Of a DNA stretch of 64,000 nucleotides, positions 9,503-19,900 are shown piece by piece. Both the position numbers and the translations under genes were made by a program. How positions within the stretch are numbered: the stretch's first letter is position 1; every line of letters begins with the position of its first letter. The stretch comes from Nakazawaea peltata (taxonomy: Eukaryota > Ascomycota > Pichiomycetes > Alaninales > Pachysolenaceae). The notes beneath the pieces are model-generated. The model worked only from the letters and a program-made list of their open reading frames with translations, did no database searches and was not told where the DNA came from. The stretch lies in assembly GCA_001599355.1 (NCBI GenBank), contig BCGQ01000001.1, positions 1,739,135 to 1,803,134 on the forward strand. Reading direction: 5' to 3'.

Positions 9503-10106
9503 ATGGTAAGTGTAGTGAGGTGATAGCGCTGTGAGAGATTGAGCTGAGGAGTTGGAATGGGTTGGGAAATTGATTGATCAATTCGACTCACTGGACTCCT
9601 GATCTCCCCTCTCATTGTCGCCATCGCGCTACCCTAAACTCCAATACTAACGCCCCCAGTCCGACAAATTATCAAAAGAACAAATCGCCGAGTTCAAAGA
9701 GGCCTTCTCTTTGTTCGACAAGGATAACGATGGAAAAATCACAACAAAAGAGTTGGGAACTGTCATGAGATCTTTAGGTCAAAACCCATCCGAGAGTGAA
9801 CTTAGTGATATGATCAATGAAGTGGACGTAAACAATGACGGAAGCATAGATTTCCCAGAATTCTTGACGATGATGGCCAGAAAAATGAAGGACTCAGATT
9901 CCGAGGCCGAGATAATCGAAGCATTCAAGGTCTTTGATACTAATGGAGATGGTAAGATCAGCGCCGCCGAATTAAGACACGTCTTGACTTCTATCGGAGA
10001 GAAATTATCTGACTACGAAGTTGACGAAATGATCAAGGAAGCCGACACAAATAACGATGGTGAGATCGATATCAAGGAATTTACTCAATTATTGGTTGGT
10101 AAATAA
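9503..10106 (+). CDS. CMD1: Calmodulin, spliced (exons 9503-9505 and 9660-10106)
   Basis: Calmodulin, the EF-hand calcium sensor that acts on kinases, calcineurin and myosin. Exon 1 is only the ATG at 9503-9505, directly followed by a GTAAGT donor. The intron (9506-9659, 154 bp) ends in TACTAAC (9645-9651) and CAG. Exon 2 starts [16 protein letters not shown], giving 149 residues, the exact family length. Four EF-hands are visible; loops start [24 protein letters not shown] and DTNNDGEI, each with canonical Asp/Asn/Glu ligands. All four look competent, unlike S. cerevisiae Cmd1, whose fourth loop is defective (known from the literature). Confidence 0.97.
9506..9659 (+). other. CMD1 intron 1
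   Basis: GTAAGT donor, TACTAAC branch site at 9645-9651 and a CAG acceptor only 8 nt further on. Splicing is required to join the lone ATG to the calmodulin frame. Confidence 0.95.
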
Positions 10107-10150
10107 AGTAATTAACGTTTTCTTTCATTGTTTTTTATACAATTGTAGAA

Positions 10151-11629
10151 TTATGAGTTGCTTAAGACAAAGTTGCAGAAGTATCTGATCGAACTGAACA
10201 CTTCTTTGGCTACCGGCATGATATATCTAGGCGGGAGTAAGAATCCATGACTTCCACTATCTCTTAATTTGATTTGGAATGCCCAGTATGCTCTATGATG
10301 GTACATGAAATCTAACAGAGAACCACTACCTAAACTTGGCATGAGATCCACGTCCTTATCGAGACAGGCACTAAGAACATCGTAATGCTTTCCTGACTTC
10401 AATCTGATCAGTTTCAGTAACCCATACAGTAACTCGATCAAGTTCTCCAGATCTCTAGGAACTTGACCACAGGAGTAAGCATACGGATATAATACTTCTT
10501 GAGCATAAGAATGTAGGTCAATGTATCCATAGATAGACAAATGCAGTTTCGTCTTATTCAAGTATTGGTTCCAAATATCACTTTCGATACTTTCAAACAG
10601 ATCTTCTCCAGAATAATCTTCTCCACATGGTTTGTCATCAGAATGTTGCCATTGATAATCGAAGGAATGATCAATATCAACACCGAAACAACGTGGCATA
10701 TATGTCTCTTGTCTGTTCTTTCTCCATAATCTGTCATTAGTCCAACTGTACTCATATCCATCGGGGTTCATGACAGGAACGACGATGAAATCCAAGTTGT
10801 CCAAGAAGAATGTCTCCTTTGGTCTACCTTGTTCATATCTTCTTAAAAGCTCAAAGATAATATAACAAGATGTCGATACCGAGATCCATTCTCTCAGATG
10901 CAACCCACCGGTGATTACAACTGTCTTTCTATCTGGATTATTAGCATGGTCTCCTGTAGAGATATGGACCAGTTTCATATCACGACCTTCAAAAGTCTGA
11001 CCAATCCACTCGATAGACACCAATCCAGGATATGTTTCTTCAAGCAAGCTAATCCATGCATCAATCGTCTTCAAAGGTCTATAAGCTTTGAAAAACATAT
11101 CTACTGTGGCCGCCGTGAATTCTGGATGGTCATCTTTGGCTACAAACGAATTCTCATCGTCAAGGTAAGTTTCGAAAATCAGTTGCTGTAAATCTTCGAT
11201 TAACGGAGTCATCGAAAATCTCAAAGTAGTCTCATATGAAACTTCGTTCAATTTAAGACTGAAATTGTCAAAAGCCTCATCGTTGTGGAATCTGATATCG
11301 ATGAATTCTTTTGAGGCCGATTTACCCCAAATATCACAACCTTCAACTTGATGAGCACTTTGTAAAATCAGTTTCTTGGTATCACTATCGACATACTTGA
11401 TTCTGAAGACCATATTCTGAGAATATTGAGAAAGCTCAACAGGTAAATCCTCTTCCGCCATCGAACTGAAATGAGGAGCTCTTCCTACCTCGCTAATTTC
11501 GTCCCCGCCTATCACTTTCTCGATCAAGTCATCTATATTTAATACGTTTTGCAAGGATTCCAAGTATGAGCATGAACACAGCGCTATAAGCGCAAATAAT
11601 ATACACGACAATGACCCCAAGTCCTTCAT
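10151..11629 (-). CDS. ECM14: Ecm14-type secreted carboxypeptidase-like protein (probable pseudoenzyme)
   Basis: A 492-residue M14-family protein with an N-terminal signal peptide (hydrophobic FALIALCSCSY at about residues 12-22). A pro-region is followed by a metallocarboxypeptidase domain from about residue 175. The zinc-site motif HLREW and a later GYIDLHSYAQ histidine are kept. At the position of the catalytic Glu, however, the family block ELRDTG reads IKLRDSG, with Lys. The same Glu-to-Lys change is known in fungal Ecm14 pseudocarboxypeptidases, which function in the vacuole or secretory pathway and relate to cell-wall phenotypes. It is convergent with CMD1, 44 bp apart. Confidence 0.88.
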   Translation of the reverse strand: MKDLGSLSCILFALIALCSCSYLESLQNVLNIDDLIEKVIGGDEISEVGRAPHFSSMAEEDLPVELSQYSQNMVFRIKYVDSDTKKLILQSAHQVEGCDIWGKSASKEFIDIRFHNDEAFDNFSLKLNEVSYETTLRFSMTPLIEDLQQLIFETYLDDENSFVAKDDHPEFTAATVDMFFKAYRPLKTIDAWISLLEETYPGLVSIEWIGQTFEGRDMKLVHISTGDHANNPDRKTVVITGGLHLREWISVSTSCYIIFELLRRYEQGRPKETFFLDNLDFIVVPVMNPDGYEYSWTNDRLWRKNRQETYMPRCFGVDIDHSFDYQWQHSDDKPCGEDYSGEDLFESIESDIWNQYLNKTKLHLSIYGYIDLHSYAQEVLYPYAYSCGQVPRDLENLIELLYGLLKLIRLKSGKHYDVLSACLDKDVDLMPSLGSGSLLDFMYHHRAYWAFQIKLRDSGSHGFLLPPRYIMPVAKEVFSSIRYFCNFVLSNS

Positions 11630-11995
11630 TGTCTATTGGTTTGTTATCGAGGTGATTAGGCTGCTGGTTCTGTTCGTTTTATTGGGGAAAAATTTTTAGG
11701 CCGAGATTGGTGGGATGAGCGAAATACGAAAAGATGGAAGGGGTGGTGGGGGAGCAGATAAGCGAGGGTGGGTGATGGTTAAGGGGGATGGGTAAGGGTG
11801 AAATGTGAGAGGTGGTTGAGTGGGGATCAATCGACAGAATACAAACTATTTTGTATTTGAGTGAATAAATATGATTGATTCATGTTGGATCCCTGTTTGT
11901 TGTGATTGTCCCCCACTTGTCTAGCCCCTTCCCTAGCCCCTTCCCTACATAAATCCCTCTCATTTAGACACTATCATTTAGATTACTCTATATAT
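11630..11995. other. Intergenic region upstream of ECM14
   Basis: A 366-bp gap with a G-rich + strand at 11740-11830 (GGTGGGGGAG, GGGTGGGTGA and similar), followed by A+T-rich sequence at the 3' end of the next gene. No gene was recognised. Confidence 0.5.
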
Positions 11996-12676
11996 TTAGT
12001 CCTTCTTCTTAGCATAAGTATCATCAATTTCCTTCCCAATAATCAAATCATGGATTTTTCTTTGTAAAAGAAAATTACCAAAAGCTACGTGAATAACCAC
12101 GACGAAAATCACAATTCTAGGACCAGTCTCCACCTGCAAAAATGGATAAGGAAAGAGACTAGTCTCGTCCATAAGACCGTGTAAAAGGAACCAATACCCT
12201 GTACCCAAACCTAAACAAGACAAATAAGCAGTGAGGGTAGGAATGCTCCATTGAGGCATGAAAAGGTAGTAATCAATACCAAGTGATACTACAGGAAGTA
12301 AATGGATACACAAATCCAATGTGACTGGAATCATCTTGGACTCCTTCAGTTTAATTTGATGTAATAAGAACAATCTTAAAGGCCAGTAAATACCTGCAAC
12401 TACACTTTCCATGGTGAAAGCAATCACGTGGAAACCGTTCTTCAAGTGGAATACGCTCATATTCTTAGTGATTTGTGCGATAACATTCAACAGGAACGTA
12501 GCAACAGATACCGCAAGAGACAAGTTAGTCAAGAACTGCCATTTCCCAGCCTTAGCAAGGAACAGAGGGAGGGGAATCGACATGATTTCCTTGAGAGCAT
12601 AAACATCTATGGCAAGTGACAATGCTGCAACAATCAAGGCATACTTGTTTCCTGGTTTTTTAGCTTCTGACACCAT
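11996..12676 (-). CDS. FAR-17a/AIG1-like multispanning membrane protein
   Basis: A 226-residue protein with about six hydrophobic segments and a lysine-rich C-terminus (AKKKD). The pattern, including the WQFLTNLSL block with a conserved Thr in the second segment and the His residues in the membrane segments, matches the FAR-17a/AIG1/ADTRP family. The human members hydrolyse fatty-acid esters of hydroxy fatty acids using an intramembrane Thr and His. The fungal role is not established. The final KKKD resembles a dilysine ER signal (K at -3 and -4). Family call from pattern recognition only. Confidence 0.65.
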   Translation of the reverse strand: MVSEAKKPGNKYALIVAALSLAIDVYALKEIMSIPLPLFLAKAGKWQFLTNLSLAVSVATFLLNVIAQITKNMSVFHLKNGFHVIAFTMESVVAGIYWPLRLFLLHQIKLKESKMIPVTLDLCIHLLPVVSLGIDYYLFMPQWSIPTLTAYLSCLGLGTGYWFLLHGLMDETSLFPYPFLQVETGPRIVIFVVVIHVAFGNFLLQRKIHDLIIGKEIDDTYAKKKD

Positions 12677-12947
12677 CTTTACCTGAACTCAACTTCAATT
12701 GACTACTCGGTTATATAACTGAAATCGGTCGGTATCGGCAATTTTTGAAGTCCGTGGGGCTTGCAACATGCTTGAGCAAATTACGAATTATTACATCGAT
12801 ACTACTGACTAGCTACAGTGGGGAGCTTCCGTGGAGCTTATAGTGTATGTTTCTAAGGCATTTTAGAATCCAATCCCTACATAAATGGTATCTACATCAC
12901 ATCCATCTTATTTCAGATAAATACAAGTTTATTACTAAATGCTGTTT

Positions 12948-13391
12948 TCACCTTTCCAAGTTGATAGACTTTCCGAATTTCTTGTACAATTCTTTCTTCA
13001 AAGAATCCAATCTCTCATCAATTTCTTCAACGGAACTCTCTAATTTTGTTATCACTTCATCCAATTCTTCACCTCCTTTCTCGATCTTCTCCAATACCTT
13101 CAGTTGTGGTAACAATAAAAATGTGTCTCCAACTTTGTAATTGACAAGCTCATCCTCGTCGACCAACTCCAATTCCATAGATAAGTCCTCAAGATATTCT
13201 TTCTCCTGCTTTTGTTTATTGAGATCCAGTTGCAAATCGTCTCTACGGTTAATCAACTTGGAGAACTCATTGATCTTCTGTTGGTCCAGCCAAGTGACCT
13301 CTGTTTCATTCTTTTGTCCTTCAGGGAGCTAAATGGGGTTAGTAATCCAGTCTGACCCAATATACACCATTTTTTTACTTACTAAATCCAT
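12948..13391 (-). CDS. GIM3: Prefoldin subunit 4, spliced (exons 13383-13391 and 12948-13328)
   Basis: Subunit of the prefoldin/GimC chaperone that passes actin and tubulin to the CCT chaperonin. Exon 1 encodes only MDL (13391-13383). A 54-bp intron with GTAAGT donor and TACTAAC branch (13338-13344) precedes exon 2, which begins LPEGQKNETEVTW. The result is 129 residues, the same length as S. cerevisiae Gim3, whose start is similar (LLPEGQ, DQQKINEFSKL). Two long coiled-coil helices flank a short beta region, as in beta-class prefoldins. Confidence 0.95.
13329..13382 (-). other. GIM3 intron, 54 bp
   Basis: GTAAGT donor read from 13382 downward, TACTAAC at 13344-13338, and a TAG acceptor at 13330-13329 only 8 nt past the branch motif. 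Without this splice the conserved LPEGQ start would have no ATG. Confidence 0.93.
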
Positions 13392-13560
13392 CTCTAACTG
13401 TTATATCCTCTCCTCAATATCTATCTTATGAACAACTGAATCGCGTACAAAAGACGTTGAAAAATCAGCGATTTTTCTCTTTACGCCATCTGGTGTTATG
13501 ATGTTAAATTGTTATGTTATCAGCTATGAGTGTGCGAAAACTATGTTTCTACAACAAAAA

Positions 13561-13634
13561 GGTCCCTTGGCCCAGTTGGTTAAGGCGTGGTGCTAATAAC
13601 GCCAAGATCAGCAGTTCGATCCTGCTAGGGACCA
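13561..13634 (+). tRNA. tRNA-Ile (anticodon AAT)
   Basis: A 74-nt cloverleaf. Acceptor GGTCCCT pairs with AGGGACC plus discriminator A. The D-arm region reads GGCCCAGTTGGTTAAGGC, the anticodon loop CTAATAA gives AAT, and the T-arm has GTTCGATCC. It is very close to S. cerevisiae tRNA-Ile(AAT). There is no intron. A T-run a few bases downstream (TTCTTTTTTTTTT) is a normal Pol III terminator. Confidence 0.98.
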
Positions 13635-13638
13635 TTTG

Positions 13639-13650
13639 TTCTTTTTTTTT
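13639..13650 (+). terminator. Pol III terminator of tRNA-Ile
   Basis: A long T-run on the + strand begins a few bases past the discriminator base, as expected for RNA polymerase III termination. Confidence 0.8.
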
Positions 13651-13830
13651 TTATTTTTTTCACCAAAAGTGTAGAGGGGTTTAAGATCAAAATGAAGATA
13701 GGTGTCGCTGTCGCTTCATATGCGTTATAACTACCATGTTATAGCTACGTAGATACATATTATTCTTCTTGTGTGTGCTGAACTTTTTGAATGTTTTTTT
13801 ATATACAAGTGATATATACACGGATCTAAT

Positions 13831-14691
13831 CTACTTCAATAAAGTGGTATCGGGCTTTGTTATGGAGGCCGCATCATTTCCGGCTCCACCCTCAACAGGA
13901 GCCAACTGTTCATTTTCTCTGTAGGTAGCCTTGAAGAAAGTGTAATGTAATACGATGTCATCGATATTTCTCATACTTGGGTCATTAACAAAATCTGGAT
14001 CAATAAAGAAGAACAAAGGCATGTCTATTTCTTCTCCAGCAGCAAGTTTCTGTTCTTCGAAACAGAAACATTGAATCTTATTGAAATATGGAGCAACATG
14101 ATCAGGACTAACCGAGTAAGTAGCCATTCCAATAATATCTTTATCACTGTAGTTTTTCAGCTTGTAGAACAGTAAAGCAGTCTCACCTGGTACCAAATAC
14201 ACCTCTCTTTGTTGAGGAACAAACTTCCAGGGCAAGATTCTCGAAGTCTCGGCCGTGAACGAGACACGAATCTTCTTATTGGTATCAACAGGAATCAATT
14301 TATCAGGTGTGAACTTCGACTGATCAGTCATAGGAGTACCTCCCCAACCTGTCTTTTGACAAATGGCCCTATAAAGTGGAACGGAACCAAACGCAACACT
14401 TAAAAAGAATAATCCAAAACTCACAGCATAATTGGTAGCTGTTCTATTCTTAAACTTGGTCTTCAAAGACTGCTGACGAGCATACAACTCTCTAAGTTCA
14501 GCTTTACTAAGCTGTGATACCATTTTCTGAATCTCCTCTTTAGATGGCTGAGTCTTGGTGGTCTGAGTCCCCGGAGTCTGAGTCTCCTTCAGTAACATGC
14601 TTCTACAACCATGGAATCCTCTTCTACCAACTAACACCAGTCTCCTCAAAAGAGGACTACTCTGACTCATCAAACCAACTATCGTTAACAT
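13831..14691 (-). CDS. COX11: Cox11, copper chaperone for cytochrome c oxidase
   Basis: A 286-residue CtaG/Cox11 protein, the inner-membrane factor that inserts the CuB site into Cox1. The N-terminus is Arg/Ser-rich and presequence-like. A single membrane span (FGLFFLSVAFGSVPLYRAI) is followed by the intermembrane-space domain. It includes the copper motif CFCFEEQ, PWKFVPQQ, and IDPDFVNDPSM. Length is close to S. cerevisiae (300). The + strand is not coding here. Confidence 0.96.
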   Translation of the reverse strand: MLTIVGLMSQSSPLLRRLVLVGRRGFHGCRSMLLKETQTPGTQTTKTQPSKEEIQKMVSQLSKAELRELYARQQSLKTKFKNRTATNYAVSFGLFFLSVAFGSVPLYRAICQKTGWGGTPMTDQSKFTPDKLIPVDTNKKIRVSFTAETSRILPWKFVPQQREVYLVPGETALLFYKLKNYSDKDIIGMATYSVSPDHVAPYFNKIQCFCFEEQKLAAGEEIDMPLFFFIDPDFVNDPSMRNIDDIVLHYTFFKATYRENEQLAPVEGGAGNDAASITKPDTTLLK

Positions 14692-15191
14692 CTCAAGTCT
14701 TGGTGCCTCTTCTTCGTATCTTCCTACCTTCGTCTAAACTTGGTCTTCTACACGATAAGAGGAAAAAATTTTCTAACTCGTTCCGATCAAGTGCTGAGCG
14801 TGAATCTTCAGAGAAACAAAAAGGGGGAGGGGGTTAAAGAGTAAATAGTTTATTTATAAATGGACCTAATTGATCCTCTTTTTTTGAACTAGATCCCGAT
14901 CAAGGGCGCACCCTGGCGGGTTATAAAATAATAAAAAAAATTATAGAAGGTGATGAAAAATTGAGGGGAATATTAGAGCAATTCGGATTGACTACAGAAT
15001 CAAACCATAAATAACTACCATCTATATTGTATTAATTGTTGAGGAATTCTAATACTGAAAATGGGAGTCTTTGCTCTAATAACGATGACTGTTTTCAAGT
15101 GATGATTTTGTTGTTGTTTTCGAATTAAGATGGAATTGGCATCACCAAATGCCATCTTTCAGCTAAAAATGTATTATAGATTTTGTTATAT
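14692..15191. other. Intergenic region upstream of COX11
   Basis: A 500-bp gap between COX11 (start) and VMA3 (stop), both on the minus strand. It includes a small G+C-rich island at 14895-14925 (GGGCGCACCCTGGCGGG) in otherwise A+T-rich DNA, possibly a factor-binding site. An ORF at 14544-14837 on the + strand is mostly antisense to COX11 and is not supported. Confidence 0.4.
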
Positions 15192-16070
15192 TTAACAGTG
15201 GACGTCTTGCTCGGCTCTGGAGTTCAACAACAAAGCGACAATCAAACCGTACAAACCTAAAACTTCGGCGAAAATCAAAATCAAAATCATACCAACGAAC
15301 AATCTTGGTTGTTGAGCAGTACCTCTGACACCGGCATCACCAACGATACCAATGGCGAAACCGGCAGCCAAACCGGACAAACCAACGGACAAACCGGCTC
15401 CTAATTGGATGAAACCAGTGTACAAGGCTTGTTGTTGCTTCAAGGTGTCGGAAACCAAGACGGAGACGACTAAACCGTAAATGGCAATAATACCAGCCAT
15501 AATAACTGGGACAATGTTTCTAACCAACAAATCTGGTCTCAATACACAGGTGGCACAGATACCGACACCGGACTTAGCAGTACCGTAAGAGGCACCGAAA
15601 CATGTGAAGACGATGGCGGCGGCACAACCGATGGCACCAAAGAATGGCTATAAATGAGTTAGTATATACAATTATGTGTGTCAAATTGAAGGTGTTCAGT
15701 TCAACTTACAGCGTAAACAGGGCTATAAATGTTAGTAAATTGATCGATAATCATTTATCGTAAGAAGAAATGAGAATTGGATTGATTAATGTGTTTGCCC
15801 CTAGTGCCTGACAACGTGGGTCTGATAAGAATACGAGTTCAATGGACATCAAATTGATTGTGTTAAAGCGATCTCAAGTGGCCAATATCAAATTCTCTCC
15901 GCCTCTCCATCGCTCACATCATTAATCCATCAACCACCCCCTACTTATCTCCTCCTCAGCCACGTTAATTTCACTCTACACACCCTCCCCAACGGCAAAC
16001 ATCCAACCTCTCTACACCCATCTCATTCCTCCATTTCAAACTTCATAAACACTTACCATAAGTCAGACAT
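15192..16070 (-). CDS. VMA3: Vacuolar ATPase proteolipid subunit c, three exons
   Basis: Subunit c of the V-ATPase membrane ring. The exons are 16057-16070 (14 nt), 15710-15722 (13 nt) and 15192-15647. Joined, they give 160 residues starting [20 protein letters not shown], the same length and near-identical start as S. cerevisiae Vma3. Four membrane helices are visible, with the proton-carrying Glu in FAEVLGLYG near the C-terminus. Introns of 334 and 62 bp both have GTAAGT donors and TACTAAC branch sites. The second exon is a 13-nt microexon coding PVYA plus one base. Codon bias is strong, as in a highly expressed gene. Confidence 0.97.
15648..15709 (-). other. VMA3 intron 2, 62 bp
   Basis: GTAAGT donor at 15709 downward, TACTAAC near the 3' end, and a TAG acceptor at 15649-15648. 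It joins the PVYA microexon to PFFGAIG. Confidence 0.93.
15723..16056 (-). other. VMA3 intron 1, 334 bp
   Basis: GTAAGT donor directly after the 14-nt exon 1, TACTAAC at 15737-15731, and a TAG acceptor at 15724-15723. The longest intron in the window; being in a highly expressed gene it may carry expression signals (inference). Confidence 0.92.
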
Positions 16071-16510
16071 TGTGATTCAAGTGGCTCTAATAAATATGAC
16101 TCTCTCAATTGATGGATTGATCAATTATTCCAATACAATTTCAATTATTATATTAAATTATATATTGAAAAGAACACTTTTCGGTTTTTTTCCTGCTTTT
16201 TTTGTCCAACTACAAAATTGTTATTATGTTAAGGCTCGCTTGTGCTGCTTTTATCAAGCTGCTATCTTATGGTGCTGCGTGTTATTGACACGTGAGAAAT
16301 GGATGGCGGATTTTGGGCCCCCTCCCTCAGAAAAACTACCCTCGGAAAATTACCCCCGGAAAACTCATTCCAATCACGTGACCCGTCCAGATGCTAAAAT
16401 TTTTCAAATAGAAAAAAATTTTCTATACTTAAAAATTTCTTTTATATCATCTATTGAATCAATCAAGGGCGAGCTCTTATTAATTGCAAGGAACCTTATA
16501 AAAACTTATC
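16071..16510. other. VMA3-SNU13 divergent promoter
   Basis: A 440-bp shared promoter. Two CACGTG-like cores are visible as ACACGTGAG (16290) and ATCACGTGACC (16375-16385); the latter contains a full CACGTG E-box of the Cbf1/bHLH type. The long + strand frame at 16072-16623 runs into SNU13 out of frame and is not a gene. Confidence 0.55.
16376..16383. promoter_or_regulatory. CACGTG E-box (TCACGTGA)
   Basis: The palindrome TCACGTGA in the VMA3-SNU13 promoter matches the classic Cbf1-type bHLH site, which in many non-Saccharomyces yeasts marks highly expressed and ribosome-related genes. Binding is inferred. Confidence 0.5.
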
Positions 16511-16891
16511 ATGTCTGCTCCAAATCCAAAAGCCTTCCCATTGGCCGACTCTGCTTTGTCTCAACAAATCTTGGACGTTGCTCAACAAGCTCAAAACTTG
16601 AGACAATTAAAGAAGGGTGCTAACGAAGCTACCAAGACTTTGAACAGAGGTATCTCTGAGTTCATTATCATGGCTGCTGACACCGAACCTATTGAAATTT
16701 TGTTGCACTTGCCTTTGTTGTGTGAGGATAAGAACGTTCCATACGTTTTCGTCCCATCCAAGACTGCTTTAGGTAGAGCTTGTGGAGTTTCTAGACCGGT
16801 CATTGCCGCTTCTGTTACTTCTAACGATGCTTCTTCCATCAAGAACCAAATCTACGCTATCAAGGACAAGATTGAAACCTTGTTGATCTAA
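16511..16891 (+). CDS. SNU13: Snu13, 15.5K/L7Ae k-turn binding protein
   Basis: A 126-residue L7Ae-family protein that binds kink-turns in U4 snRNA and box C/D snoRNAs, serving both splicing and rRNA modification. Nearly the whole sequence is recognisable: [37 protein letters not shown] (RNA-binding loop) and [16 protein letters not shown]. Length is identical to S. cerevisiae Snu13. Strong codon bias (TTG, AAG, GCT) suggests high expression. Confidence 0.98.
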   Translation: MSAPNPKAFPLADSALSQQILDVAQQAQNLRQLKKGANEATKTLNRGISEFIIMAADTEPIEILLHLPLLCEDKNVPYVFVPSKTALGRACGVSRPVIAASVTSNDASSIKNQIYAIKDKIETLLI

Positions 16892-16976
16892 GCTGTTTTT
16901 TTTTATTAATTTGGGTTGTATAATATAGAATTCATCATAACTTCATTATCATTTGTATCTAACTGTAGCTTTTTAT

Positions 16977-19900
16977 TCATAATCTGGAGATTCTGGTCTC
17001 ATCATTAGGGACTATACGTTGCACTTCGGCTCCTTCAAAGTTGAGCATTCTCAAATCTATCAAGTTATCCATATAAGAATACCATTCTTCTGGCCCCTGA
17101 GGATCACCTGCAAATCTCTTCGGCTTATAATACTCATCAAGTTGTTCTTTACTTAGCAGAGCTTCTTGGTTAACAAATTTGTGAGTCGGTGCACGACTTT
17201 CTATCAGTACTTGGAAATCTTCCTCTGAGAAGTCATGTTTGATTAATGATAGGGTGAATATTGAACCGTCTGTACAACCAATTAAACACATAGGATCGAA
17301 TTCCATAGGTTGTAAGCAGCTGATTTGATATCCGAAAAGATTGAATCTCCCCAAACATTTCAAAGACATTTTTGAATCCCCATTAACCCTCTTAGAACAT
17401 TTAAACACATGAATATTTGAGAGATGATCTGCCAAAACGATCATCCTCTTTTTAATTACACATATTTCACTGAAACTGCCCATTTGCCAAAGCCATTTGG
17501 ACTCTAAATCTACATCTACCTCTTCGGGTAATATTGACATCTCATGCTTGGTCTTAATTCTCTCAAATTCCAATTTCTTCAATGACACCTCTTTTCCTGG
17601 CTGGAATTCATAGCAGCTAGCCCCTCTTACCATATTAGGAAGAATAAGTCTATTATCATCTAAAATTCTTCCCTGATAAGGAACGTCTCGGGAAAATGTT
17701 GAGCCTTGGATCACTTCGGGTAGCAAGAAATAATCGATATCCACTTTTAAAACTGAGGGGTTATTTTCCGAAATGTTCTCGTTCACTTGGATACTAAATT
17801 TCCAAACCAGATTCCCAAAACTATAAATGTCCCCTTTGTATTCCACTAAAGATATAATTTTCAGAGCAGGAGGGACTCTAAATCGGTTTTCCCAATGTTT
17901 TCTTATATTCAAAGCTGGGGATCCAGAACTCAATTCAAGTGTTAATAATTTCACTTTCGAATAAGTATCATCTTTTATATCCGAAATCATAAATATCCAT
18001 CCTAAATCTAATTTCAGAAGCACCGTATCACGTTCTCGCGCACTAAGAATCGACCCAACGGCCTTCTCAACATCCAGCACACTAACAGTCCGATCTAACC
18101 TCATCACATTCGTAATAACTTCCTGTTCCAGAGAAATAAACTCTTCTACGATCTCCATACTTTCTAAATTTACACCTAATAAACGATCATTGGAATGAAT
18201 AACCAATTTAGGTAATGACTCGTTCACAGGGAACAATATCATCCCACGGAGCTGTCTCTTCACATACAACTCTCTCTTATCAATAACAGGAACATCCAAA
18301 ACAGGAGCCAAGTGGACCCTTCCGCCCTCATAATAAGCAAATACACCCCCTCTTAAAGCAAAAGCGCGCGGGACAGCCCCTATTTTGAGTAACTTGAACT
18401 TCCCTTCACTATACAAGGTGATCTCATTGCCCGTTCTGATCAAGATTCCGTCATCTGACGACTCTTGAATGTCTTTATATCCTATATCGTTACTGAACAA
18501 TGGGCTCATACTGTCCAAAGTGCCATTAATCCGGATTATCTGACCCATCACTCCGAGACAAAACACCTGTAAACCTTGGTTAATTATCTTTACTAGGGCT
18601 GAACCGAGTCCGATGCTAATTTTATGATCCATATCCAAGGACGACCGTAAAGTACCATCTTCAAATCCACATAAAAGATGTCCGTCGTTGCTGATACCTA
18701 GACATGTGATCAGAGAGTCAGGGAAGATGAACTCGTCTAAGATTTGTCCATTAGTCACTGAGATGACAAGCACTTTGTTCTGGTTAGTAGCAAGGTACAA
18801 TTTATCATCGGAGATTGCACTGGAAATCACGATTGAACCTTCTGGTAAACCAAACACATCTCTAGAGCTCGTAGACTGTACATTATAACCTGTAATGAGG
18901 ATGATCTCACTTGTCACAGTACAATAATGACAATCGATGATCTTAGCTCCTACTTCTATATCTGAGGAGCCAAAGTCAGGGTCAGTTATATCCACTAACC
19001 ATGCTCCTACTTCAGTCTGATATACTAATTGAGATTCTGTAGGGATCCATAAACTCACTACATCATCCAGAGCGAAATCTTGACTCACAGATTCGTCTAA
19101 AAACTGAGGTACTTTCATCGAAATATATGAGAATCTCTCACTCACCTGTAATTTAACAAAGAGATCTTCTTTGAGGAGTTTTATTCTTTGTAGTTCAATC
19201 ACGGCAACAGTCTCATCAGCAGGAACAATTGAAGGATCAGAGAGGGAAACATTTGGTCCTAATTGAGGTGCTCCAACTACAGATCCAGCTTCAAAAAAGT
19301 CACTAATACTGAAATATTTCAAGATTTTAAGATGAGGTTCCTCGGGCATAATCACAAAGAAGCTGCATCTCGAAGAATATGAATAACTCATGAACAAATT
19401 CTCGTTTATATGGATGATTTCACATGATAATCCGAAATCTCCAACCTTTTTCAAAGACCATTTTGAAATACGAACCGTATTCTCCAGAACTTGCTCTAAT
19501 ACTAAATGCATGAAGAAAAGAGGTCCCTTCAGTCCTACTAATAAATACCTTGTCTCATCAATACAACATATCGAGGTGAATTCCAAACTAGAAGATCTTA
19601 AAATATTCAACAGAGACACTCTTGTTAATTTGATATTGTCACCAAAGATAGATCTATCTTTAATGATAGTACAACCTGAAGGAGGGTAAATGGTCAATAA
19701 GCCAGTGCATACGACCAAAGTGCAATCAGCCTGATCTAGAGGAGTCAATAATTTGAACTCATTCTTGAAACTGGCATAGCCCTTAATCTTGATAGGAGGT
19801 GCTTTTAATCCAATTGGAATACGATAAGATACCAATATATTGTAGAATGAGGCAGTAGTACCCACTATATGGAAATTCCAGGCCACTTTCTCGGAGAATT

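Noticed and set aside
14895-14925. G+C-rich island considered as an RNA gene
   Set aside because: Only about 30 bp long; more likely a protein-binding site.
16072-16623. 183-codon frame across the VMA3-SNU13 promoter
   Set aside because: It overlaps the clear SNU13 start in another frame, has A+T-driven Ile/Asn/Tyr-rich content and no family features.
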